DNA of 26,193 nt, taken from contig UQEO01000020.1 in NCBI GenBank assembly GCA_900540095.1, positions 1-26,193 of the forward strand, written 5' to 3'. Of the stretch, positions 15,546-22,873 are shown piece by piece (the first letter of the stretch is position 1; every line of letters starts with the position of its first letter). The position numbers and the translations under genes were made by a program. The DNA is from an uncultured Collinsella sp. (lineage in GTDB: Bacteria; Actinomycetota; Coriobacteriia; Coriobacteriales; Coriobacteriaceae). The notes under the pieces are model-generated. The model saw nothing but the letters and a program-made list of their open reading frames with translations. It did no database searches and was not told the origin of the DNA.

Positions 15546-16262
15546 ATGCCGGGCTTGGGAACAATCATCAACGTTGTGCTTTTAGTTGCGGGCGGTCTTT
15601 TAGGATTAGCGGGCGGCCGCTTCATTACACCGCGCATCCAAGACACGCTCATGAAAGCATCGGGGCTGTGCGTCCTGTTTATCGGCCTGGGCGGCACCAT
15701 GCAAAAGATGCTCATCATCGATGGAAAGGCGCTAGCGACCACCGGTACCACCATGCTCATCGTCTCATTTGCGCTCGGTTCGCTCATCGGCGAGGCCGTC
15801 AACTTGGAAGCCGCCATCGAGAACCTTGGCGAATGGCTCAAGCGCAAAACCGGCAGCGAGGGCGATAACGAGTTCACCAACGCTTTTGTCTCGACTTCAC
15901 TCACCGTGTGTATCGGCGCCATGGCCATTGTGGGATCGATCCAGGACGGTCTGCTCGGTGACTGGTCAACGCTTGCCCTGAAAGGCGCATTGGACTGCAT
16001 CATCGTCTGCACCATGACGGCGTCGCTTGGCCGCGGCTGCATTTTCTCCGCCCTGCCCGTCGCCGTGTTCCAGGGGACGATCACGTTGTTTGCCGGCGCG
16101 CTCTCCCCCATCATGACCACAGCAGCCCTCAACAGCCTTTCGCTCGTAGGCTCCATGCTCATCTTCTGCGTCGGCGTCAACCTCATCCGTCCTCAGACCT
16201 TCCGCACGGCCAATATGCTCCCCTCCGTCGTCATCGCCGTCATCTACGCCCTCCTGTTCTAA
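15546..16262 (+). CDS. DUF554-family membrane protein
   Basis: This is an integral membrane protein of the DUF554 family (YdfK/YqgA type), whose function is not established. The 238-aa product has about seven hydrophobic helices. It carries the family's openings: MPGLGTIINVVLLVAGGLLGLAGG, then LCVLFIGLGGTMQ, SFALGSLIGE and the conserved stretch FVSTSLTVCIGAMAIVGSIQDGL. The length is normal. I chose the ATG at 15546, which has AGGAGGG 5 bp upstream; the earlier in-frame start at 15477 lies in the inverted-repeat region and has no ribosome site. No strong terminator follows. Confidence 0.92.
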   Translation: MPGLGTIINVVLLVAGGLLGLAGGRFITPRIQDTLMKASGLCVLFIGLGGTMQKMLIIDGKALATTGTTMLIVSFALGSLIGEAVNLEAAIENLGEWLKRKTGSEGDNEFTNAFVSTSLTVCIGAMAIVGSIQDGLLGDWSTLALKGALDCIIVCTMTASLGRGCIFSALPVAVFQGTITLFAGALSPIMTTAALNSLSLVGSMLIFCVGVNLIRPQTFRTANMLPSVVIAVIYALLF

Positions 16263-16269
16263 ATCTATC

Positions 16270-16340
16270 AACGCAGCGGTATCTCGAACACCTGTTTGAT
16301 GCTGTGCTATGATATGAGGTCACCATAGCTGCGTTCGAGA
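16270..16340 (+). promoter_or_regulatory. Probable promoter of the TerB/BrxD operon with nested inverted repeats
   Basis: TGC-TATGAT (-10 at 16308-16313, extended TGn) lies about 37 bp before the GTG; a weak -35 (TCGAAC, 16284-16289) is 18 bp away. AACGCAGC (16270-16277) pairs with GCTGCGTT (16328-16335), and TCTCGAAC (16282-16289) pairs with GTTCGAGA (16333-16340). The repeats flank the -10, and the second arms end at the ribosome site AGAGGAGGAG. Confidence 0.45.
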
Positions 16341-16349
16341 GGAGGAGCG

Positions 16350-18110
16350 GTGGCCGACCAGGACATCAAGATGCTCATCGAGCGTATTATGGCCGAGGCC
16401 CGGACCCATCAGTCCGCCCGCTTCTCAAACGAAATCTACGCAGACGAGCCGATTCTCAAAACCGGCCGACAGATGCAGAATTTCCTCCCCGACCAGTACC
16501 GTAAAATGCGCGAGATATCGCGCTGGCAGGATGACCCCAAGGGCGGTGCGGGCCGCTGGCTTTCGGAAGCCGAGCTTTTTTACCGCCAGGGCCTGCTGAT
16601 GGCCGACTTTGAGGACGACTGCCCCTACAACGGCACCTTTAAGTCGTACTTTCCCACCTACAACGCCATGAGCGACCGGCAGCTGCGCGGCTACTTTACC
16701 TGGCGTGCCCAAGTGCGCCGCGGAACCGTCGAGGAAACGTCTACGTCCTTTGCCTTTCTGTATCTCTATGAGCTGATCTGCGGCATTGGCGTAGATAATC
16801 CGCTCGATGGTTTTAACAAGATCAAGGCTTTTTGGGATGTCTATCGCGCCTTCGAGCCCGGCATCGACCGGTTTGCGCGCGTGTGGCTGCAGGATTACGC
16901 CGTGTTCCACGGGCTCGACCCCAAGCTGCTTCGTGACTCTAAAACCGTCATGTTCGATAACGCCCTTATCGAGCTGCGACGCGCGGCACGAGACCTTGTC
17001 CCAGCACCGGCACCGTCCGGCCAGACCCCTAAGCGTCGCAAAACCTCCGAGCCCACGCTCCCCCTTCCGCCCGATGAGGTGCGCGAGGAGCGACTCATGG
17101 CTGCCATCGACGCACTCTCCACATACAACCTAAGTAACTCGCGGCTCGACCGCAGCCACCACCGCGATCTGCGCCACGTGGCATGCGCCGTGTATGTCCG
17201 CATGGCGCGCTACTATGACACGCACCGAAAGACTGGCATCGTGGCGAGCTTATTTGGGGAGGAGACGGCCATGCCCTACACCATGTTTGCCTCGGCCGTA
17301 TTCTTTGCGCCCGAGTGCCACGAGGACTGCGAATACCGCTTGGATCCCATCCATATCTACCGTTGCCAAAACGGCTTTTGGGAATGCATGCGTATCCACG
17401 GTAGTAGGCAAAAGAGCAGCAAGCTCGGTGAAATGATGCGCGCCTGCGACCAACGCCTGCGCCTGGCGCTGGACCCCGCCCATCCCCTTAAGGAAGAAAA
17501 GGTCCCCAAATATCTGGCCAAGATTATCGATGACGAGATTGTGGCATGGCTTTCGTGGGACGCCGCACACCAACCCGTCAAGATCGATATCGATCTAAGT
17601 CAGCTGGGGCACATTCGGAGCGCCGCTGCGCAAACGCGCGAAGCGCTTTTGATCGATGAAGAGCGCGAGGACAGCGCGCCTGTGGAAGTCGAGGCGACGC
17701 TTATCGAGCAACCGAGCACCGAGTCTGCGCCCGGCATGACTGCCGAACCTGGCGAGATGACCATACAGCAAGACGAACCCGACGAGCCGACCGTCTCCAC
17801 CGAAGAGTTTGGCGTCGTGGCACCGCTCCTCGTGTCTGCGCCCGCACCCGTAACGCCCGCGCCCATCGAAGCTGCGAACAAACTCGCGCCTGCCGCAACC
17901 GCGTATCTGCGCGCACTGCTCGAGCAGAACACGGCACAGGCGACATCGGCAGTAGAGAGGTCGGGACAGAGCGAGGACATGCTCGTCGATAGCATCAACG
18001 AGGCGCTCTTTGACCTGGTGGGTGACACCGTAATTGAATTTGGCGCGGCAGGACCGCAAATTATCGAGGACTACGAAGCAGACGTGAGAGGATACCTAGA
18101 CTATGAGTGA
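16350..18110 (+). CDS. TerB_N/TerB_C domain protein
   Basis: Proteins of this layout belong to Ter-related stress or defence systems and are thought to act as scaffold partners of ATPases and helicases; no reaction is known. In the 586-aa product, residues about 40-215 match TerB_N: YNAMSDRQLRGYFTWRAQVRRG, then SFAFLYLYELI and the VDNPLDGFNKI region. A Pro/Lys/Arg linker (215-240) leads to a helical middle part (240-430). A low-complexity Glu/Ala/Pro linker (435-510) leads to TerB_C at about 515-582 (AYLRALL, then DSINEALFDLVGDTVIE and IIEDYEADVRGYL). The start is GTG 16350 behind AGAGGAGGAG. The last 8 bp overlap the next gene, so both are translationally coupled. No membrane segment is present; a cytosolic role is expected. 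Confidence 0.88.
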   Translation: MADQDIKMLIERIMAEARTHQSARFSNEIYADEPILKTGRQMQNFLPDQYRKMREISRWQDDPKGGAGRWLSEAELFYRQGLLMADFEDDCPYNGTFKSYFPTYNAMSDRQLRGYFTWRAQVRRGTVEETSTSFAFLYLYELICGIGVDNPLDGFNKIKAFWDVYRAFEPGIDRFARVWLQDYAVFHGLDPKLLRDSKTVMFDNALIELRRAARDLVPAPAPSGQTPKRRKTSEPTLPLPPDEVREERLMAAIDALSTYNLSNSRLDRSHHRDLRHVACAVYVRMARYYDTHRKTGIVASLFGEETAMPYTMFASAVFFAPECHEDCEYRLDPIHIYRCQNGFWECMRIHGSRQKSSKLGEMMRACDQRLRLALDPAHPLKEEKVPKYLAKIIDDEIVAWLSWDAAHQPVKIDIDLSQLGHIRSAAAQTREALLIDEEREDSAPVEVEATLIEQPSTESAPGMTAEPGEMTIQQDEPDEPTVSTEEFGVVAPLLVSAPAPVTPAPIEAANKLAPAATAYLRALLEQNTAQATSAVERSGQSEDMLVDSINEALFDLVGDTVIEFGAAGPQIIEDYEADVRGYLDYE

Positions 18111-19407
18111 TACCGCATCCGCAGCACCCCGCGTGCCCAAGCGCGTCGCCGCCGTCATTCTCAACTCGCTCAAGGGCGGCGTGGTCCCGCGCATCGGCCT
18201 TCCCTATATCACCGTGGGACGCGAGGTCGAGATTCGCGCCCTGCTCACCGATTTGAGTCTCATCGCCGACGGCGGCGCAAGCTTCCGCTTTCTGGTCGGT
18301 CGCTACGGCGCCGGCAAGAGCTTTTTGCTCCAAACCATCCGAACGCATGCCATGGGCGAGGGATTCGTCGTCGCCGATGCAGACTTATCCCCCGAGCGCC
18401 GTCTGCAGGGCGGGCAGGGGCAGGGCCTTGCCACCTACCGCGAGCTCATACGCAATATATCGACCAAGACGCGCCCCGAGGGCGGTGCGCTCAACCTAAT
18501 TCTGGATCGCTGGGTTGCCTCGTGTGCCGACGTCGACGAGTCGGTCGTCAATGCCCAACTGGCCCCGCTCGAGGACATGGTCCACGGCTTCGACTTCACC
18601 CGCATGCTTCGCCGCTATCGCACGGCCGTATCCGAGGGCGACGAGGAAGCCATGAGCCACGTGACCAAATGGATCCGCGGCGAATACCGTACCAAGAGCG
18701 AGGCTCGCGCCGAGCTGGGCTCCTCGACCATCATCAGCGATGACGACTGGTACGACTACGTTAAGCTCATTGCACGCTTTTTGGTCTGCAGCGGATACAA
18801 GGGCATGCTGGTGCTCATCGACGAGCTCGTGAATCTGTATAAGATTCCCAACGCCATCACGCGCCAGTACAACTACGAGAAGATCCTGACCATGTACAAC
18901 GACACACTCCAGGGCAAGGCGCAGTACCTGGGCATGATCATGGGCGGCACGCCAACCTCCATCGAAGACCGCCGCCGCGGCGTGTTCTCCTACGAGGCCC
19001 TGCGCAGCCGACTCGCTCAAGGCCGCTTTGCACGCGAGGACCTTAAGGACATGCTCGCGCCCATCATCCGTCTGCAGCCACTCACCTACGAGGAGCTGCT
19101 GGTGCTGATCGAAAAACTCATGCAAATTCACGCCGGCTACTTTGGCTGGACGCCCACGCTTACCGAGAACGACTTGGTGGACTTCCTCAAGATCGAGTTC
19201 GGTCGTGTGGGAGCCGACACACATCTGACGCCGCGTGAAGTCATTCGCGACTTTATCGAGCTGCTCGACATCCTATGCCAGAACCCCGACGCCAACGTAG
19301 CCGAGCTGCTGCAAAGCGTCGGCGGCGACGCGCTGGCGCCGGCAGCAGCAACAGGCGACACCGGCACCGCAGGCGGCGACCGTAACTTCGCCGAATTCAC
19401 CATCTAA
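18103..19407 (+). CDS. brxD: BrxD-type P-loop ATPase (BREX-like ATP-binding protein)
   Basis: This is a nucleotide-hydrolysing protein of the DUF2791/BrxD family. In BREX phage-defence loci of types 2 and 6 such proteins pair with the helicase BrxHI. The 434-aa product has the family opening: about residues 13-40 with GGVVPRIGLPYITVGRE. Walker A is GRYGAGKS (66-73), and Walker B is MLVLIDE (235-241) followed by LVNLYK. The later segments, YEKILTMYND, LGMIMGGTPTSIEDRRRGVFS and HLTPREVIRDFIELLDIL, match the AAA-like C-terminal half. All core residues are intact, so it should be active. It shares an 8-bp overlap with the TerB gene. A long hairpin begins at its stop. The BREX core genes are absent, so the name describes the family, not a BREX system. 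Confidence 0.9.
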   Translation: MSDTASAAPRVPKRVAAVILNSLKGGVVPRIGLPYITVGREVEIRALLTDLSLIADGGASFRFLVGRYGAGKSFLLQTIRTHAMGEGFVVADADLSPERRLQGGQGQGLATYRELIRNISTKTRPEGGALNLILDRWVASCADVDESVVNAQLAPLEDMVHGFDFTRMLRRYRTAVSEGDEEAMSHVTKWIRGEYRTKSEARAELGSSTIISDDDWYDYVKLIARFLVCSGYKGMLVLIDELVNLYKIPNAITRQYNYEKILTMYNDTLQGKAQYLGMIMGGTPTSIEDRRRGVFSYEALRSRLAQGRFAREDLKDMLAPIIRLQPLTYEELLVLIEKLMQIHAGYFGWTPTLTENDLVDFLKIEFGRVGADTHLTPREVIRDFIELLDILCQNPDANVAELLQSVGGDALAPAAATGDTGTAGGDRNFAEFTI

Positions 19408-19446
19408 CCTGCCAAAAAGGGATAGGTTTATTTTGGCAGGTTTTAT
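19406..19446 (+). terminator. Hairpin with U-tract between the BrxD-like and helicase genes
   Basis: A perfect 12-bp stem (AACCTGCCAAAA at 19406-19417 with TTTTGGCAGGTT at 19431-19442) and a 13-nt loop are followed by TTATC. The stop codon lies in the left arm. It has an intrinsic-terminator form, yet lies inside the three-gene cluster, so it may lower transcription of the helicase. Confidence 0.7.
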
Positions 19447-19523
19447 CTGGGCAAACGTTGAAGCGGTAATGCAGCAAGCCACTGCCCGCCGCGTTGAGAG
19501 ATTCGCTTTTGAAAGGAGGCCTC

Positions 19524-21968
19524 GTGAACGCCTTTGACCGCTACGCCCCGTTTATCCAAGACTTCATCTACTCCCACGATTGGGAGAGCCTGCGCTCCAT
19601 CCAGGTTGCGGCGGCAGATGCCATCTTCAACACGCAAGACAATGTGCTCCTGACGGCCTCCACGGCATCTGGCAAAACCGAGGCAGCCTTCTTTCCCATC
19701 CTGACCGAGTTTTGGGAGAACCCGCCCGCAAGCGTGGGCGCCCTCTACATTGGCCCCCTCAAGGCGCTCATCAATGACCAATTCGTCCGCCTCAACGATC
19801 TGTGCGAAGAAGCCGATATCCCTGTCTGGCACTGGCATGGCGATGTCTCGCAGTCGCACAAGGCTAAGCTCATCAAAAAACCGAGCGGCATCTTGCAGAT
19901 TACGCCCGAGTCACTCGAGGCGCTCCTGATCCATAAGCACATGGCGATCCCTCGTATGTTCTGCGACCTGCGCTATGTGGTTATCGACGAAGTCCATTCG
20001 CTCATGCGCGGCGACCGCGGCGGGCAGACGCTCTGCCTTATCGAGCGGCTCTCGCGCATGGCAGGCGTGCAGCCCCGCCGCATCGGTCTGTCGGCAACCA
20101 TCCGCGACCCCCAGCGCACGGGCGCCTTCCTGTCGCAGGGGACGGGACGCAACTGCGTCATCCCACGTTTTGAGGAGCCGCGCCGCGTGTGGCGCATCTC
20201 CATGGAGCACTTCTACAACTCGGGTCCCCAGGCGCAGCAGCGAGGATTCGCGAGTACAGGTCCACAGGAAGCCGAAGTGCTCGCATGCGAGCGCATCGAG
20301 GCGGTGGCGCCCACGGCACTGCCCGCCGGCGCCCAAGACATGCGTCACAGCGGGCAGCTCACACAAGAGGAGCGCCGTCAACGTCGTGAGCGGGCACGGG
20401 GCAAGGCCGCTCCCAAAGACCGTCGCACTTCCTCGGCCCCCGAGGGCGAAGTCGACATCCCACGAGCGACCGAGCAGGCGCTTCTCAACCCCACCGACAC
20501 GGCGCCCGACAACGCCGACCCCGGTATGGGCTATATCTTTGAGCATACGCGCGGCCGCAAGTGCCTGGTCTTTGCCAACTCGCGCGAGGAGGCAGAGGCC
20601 GTGTGCTCCATGCTGCGTAGCTACTGCGAGAACCGGCACGAGCCCGACCGTTTCCTCATTCATCACGGCAACCTTTCGGCATCGCTGCGCGAGACGGCCG
20701 AGGAGCTCATGCGCGACGAGGAGCAGACGCAGACAACCGTCACCACCTCTACGCTGGAGCTCGGTATCGATATCGGCCGCCTGGAGCGCGCCTTCCAGAT
20801 TGACGCGCCGTTTACCGTCAGCTCCTTTTTGCAGCGCATGGGGCGCACGGGACGCCGCGACCTTCCGCCCGAGATGTGGTTTGTCATGCGCGAGGAAGAA
20901 CCCGAGCCGCGCACGATGATGCCCGAAACCATTCCCTGGAAGCTCCTGCAGGGTATCGCGCTCGTACAACTCTATCGCGAGGAAAAGTGGGTCGAGCCGC
21001 CCGAGCTCGATCGACTCCCCTACAGCCTGCTCTATCACCAGACTATGTCGACCCTCGCCAGCACCGGCGAGCTCACGCCGGCCGAACTTGCCCAACGCGT
21101 GCTCACGCTCAGTTATTTCCACCGCGTCTCAGCCGATGACTATCGCGTACTGCTGCGCCACCTCATCAAGATCGACCACATCCAGGTCACCGAGGGCGGC
21201 GGGCTGATCGTGGGTCTCGCGGGCGAGCGCATCATCAACAACTTTAAGTTCTACGCCGTGTTCCAGGAAAACGAGGAGTTCACCGTTCGCAGCGAGTCGG
21301 CCGAGCTGGGCACGATCGTCAATCCGCCCCCGCCCGGTGAGCGCATCGCCATCGCCGGACACTGCTGGATTGTCGAGGAAGTGGACTGGAAGCGCCACAC
21401 TGTCTTTGCCACGCAGGTCAAGGGCCGGGTGCCGGCCTACTTTGGCGACTGCCCCGGAGACATCAATACGCATGTACTCGAGCGCATGCGCAAAGCGCTC
21501 AACGAGCATGCGGCATATCCGTATCTCATGGGCAACGCACGGGCACGTCTTGCACAGGCTCGCCATACGGCCGAGATTTCGGGCGCGGGGGCCAAGCCGC
21601 TCATTAACCTGGGTGGCGACACCTGGGTGCTCTTCCCCTGGTTGGGCAGCTACGCCTTCCTAGCGCTCGAGCGCTTGCTTAAGATTAAATGCGCCGCAAA
21701 GCTGGGCCTTCGCGGGCTCGATCCGTCGCGTCCATACTTTATGCAGTTCAAGATGAAGGCCGACAAGGAGACGTTCTTTGAGGTGCTCGCAGCCGAGGCC
21801 GAAAAGGACTTCGACCCCATCGAGCTCGTCTATCCCGGCGAGGTACCTTACTTTGATCGGTACGACGAGTTTGTTCCCGAAGAGCTCGTGCGCAAAGGCT
21901 TCGCCGAAGGTGTGCTCGACATCGAAGGCATGAAGCAGCGTGTCCGCAGCTGGCGCGACCACGCCTAA
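19524..21968 (+). CDS. Lhr/BrxHI-like superfamily 2 DEAD/DEAH-type helicase
   Basis: This is a predicted ATP-driven nucleic-acid helicase. The 814-aa product (GTG start, AAAGGAGG upstream) has all core motifs: Walker A TASTASGKT (44-52), DEVH (155-158), SAT (190-192), a motif IV/V region with TSTLELGIDIG (about 408-418) and QRMGRTGRR (437-445). A ~100-residue insert with a very basic stretch (about 281-301) lies between the two RecA-like domains. The C-terminal part has a winged-helix-like region and the Lhr-type barrel: GERIAIAGHCWIVEEVDW, then GRVPAYFGD. This arrangement matches the large Lhr-type helicases, including BrxHI of BREX type 2. It completes the module with the two upstream genes, 116 bp after the ATPase. 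Whether it acts on DNA or RNA is not visible. Confidence 0.9.
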   Translation: MNAFDRYAPFIQDFIYSHDWESLRSIQVAAADAIFNTQDNVLLTASTASGKTEAAFFPILTEFWENPPASVGALYIGPLKALINDQFVRLNDLCEEADIPVWHWHGDVSQSHKAKLIKKPSGILQITPESLEALLIHKHMAIPRMFCDLRYVVIDEVHSLMRGDRGGQTLCLIERLSRMAGVQPRRIGLSATIRDPQRTGAFLSQGTGRNCVIPRFEEPRRVWRISMEHFYNSGPQAQQRGFASTGPQEAEVLACERIEAVAPTALPAGAQDMRHSGQLTQEERRQRRERARGKAAPKDRRTSSAPEGEVDIPRATEQALLNPTDTAPDNADPGMGYIFEHTRGRKCLVFANSREEAEAVCSMLRSYCENRHEPDRFLIHHGNLSASLRETAEELMRDEEQTQTTVTTSTLELGIDIGRLERAFQIDAPFTVSSFLQRMGRTGRRDLPPEMWFVMREEEPEPRTMMPETIPWKLLQGIALVQLYREEKWVEPPELDRLPYSLLYHQTMSTLASTGELTPAELAQRVLTLSYFHRVSADDYRVLLRHLIKIDHIQVTEGGGLIVGLAGERIINNFKFYAVFQENEEFTVRSESAELGTIVNPPPPGERIAIAGHCWIVEEVDWKRHTVFATQVKGRVPAYFGDCPGDINTHVLERMRKALNEHAAYPYLMGNARARLAQARHTAEISGAGAKPLINLGGDTWVLFPWLGSYAFLALERLLKIKCAAKLGLRGLDPSRPYFMQFKMKADKETFFEVLAAEAEKDFDPIELVYPGEVPYFDRYDEFVPEELVRKGFAEGVLDIEGMKQRVRSWRDHA

Positions 21969-21994
21969 GACCAGTCTTTTTGGGACGGGGAGAC

Positions 21995-22873
21995 TTACTT
22001 GTCGTGAAGGACGGTGCCGAGGAAGTCGGTGTCGAAGGGCACAACTTCGGCAAAGGCGTAGTCGCCGTCGCTGGCGATGAGTAGATAATTCTCCTCGCCG
22101 CCGAACTCCGTATCGCCACAAGGCACCACCCAGGCGCGAGCGAACACCTCGAGTGCCGTGGCAACGCAATCGCGCAGGAACGTCACATCGCTCCCCTCGT
22201 TTGCGCTCACGATATTGGCCACGTAGACGCCACCGACATTTAGGCTGCCCCGCACCAAACGCAACGCTTCAACCGTCGCCAGCTCGCGTACGGGCTCGGC
22301 ACCGCCAAAGCAATCGCTCACGACCACGTCGTAGCGACGATGGCCCACACTCGTCACACCCAGATACGAGCGAGCCTCAGCAGTAATCACCCGCAAGCGG
22401 TCGCCCACCGTGCGCTCCAGCTCGTCCAGATAGAACCAACGGCGCGCCAGGCGCGTAATCTCTCCGTCATACTCGATGACGTCCATGCGCAAGCCCTCGT
22501 GCGACATCAGGGCGAATTTAGGATAGGCGAACCCGCCGCCACCCAGCATGAGCATGCGGTCGATACCGTGACCATAAACGTCGCGCATCGCATCCTCGGC
22601 CTCAAACACGTCGTCAAACGCACGATAGTACGCAAAGGCGGGCTCAGCCCAACGCTCGCCAACGTAACTCGCGCTTTGGTAGACGCCGCCTTGCACCAAT
22701 ACGCGGACTTCGTCGCCGCCCTCGTCGTGCACGCGCTTCACACGCGCCAACCCATTGCGGGTTCGCGCAACCTGCAAACAGGCAGCACGAACAGCGACAG
22801 CGGCCGCACCAAGCGCCGCGGCTCCCAGAGCAACGCCGGCAACGACGCCGGCAGAAACACTCGGCTTGTTCAT
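21995..22873 (-). CDS. Spermidine synthase-like protein, membrane-anchored
   Basis: The fold is that of polyamine (spermidine) synthases, which transfer an aminopropyl group from decarboxylated SAM, but many stand-alone homologues have unknown substrates. The 292-aa product begins with a hydrophobic Ala/Val/Gly-rich segment (8-32), likely a membrane anchor. The nucleotide-binding loop reads LMLGGGGFAYPK (about 109-119). The ribose-contact acid is in DVIEYDGEI (131-139). VVVSDCFGG matches the catalytic 'D..D'-type loop only in part, so true spermidine synthase activity is doubtful. The sequence then follows the family with LATVEALRLVRGSLNVGGVYVANIV. The ATG directly follows the elp3 stop (TAGATG) with AAGGAGCT as ribosome site, so both form an operon. 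It meets the helicase gene tail to tail 26 bp away. Confidence 0.85.
   Translation of the reverse strand: MNKPSVSAGVVAGVALGAAALGAAAVAVRAACLQVARTRNGLARVKRVHDEGGDEVRVLVQGGVYQSASYVGERWAEPAFAYYRAFDDVFEAEDAMRDVYGHGIDRMLMLGGGGFAYPKFALMSHEGLRMDVIEYDGEITRLARRWFYLDELERTVGDRLRVITAEARSYLGVTSVGHRRYDVVVSDCFGGAEPVRELATVEALRLVRGSLNVGGVYVANIVSANEGSDVTFLRDCVATALEVFARAWVVPCGDTEFGGEENYLLIASDGDYAFAEVVPFDTDFLGTVLHDK

Noticed and set aside
19911..21122. 403-codon minus-strand frame inside the helicase gene
   Set aside because: The helicase frame has all SF2 motifs in order; the antisense frame has none.
16350..21968. Calling the module a BREX system
   Set aside because: BrxD- and BrxHI-like genes are present, but no PglZ, PglX, BrxC/PglY or BrxA/B gene is in the window.
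21965..21995. Terminator between the helicase and spermidine-synthase-like genes
   Set aside because: AAGAC-CA-GTCTT with Ts has only a two-base loop and a weak stem; not convincing.
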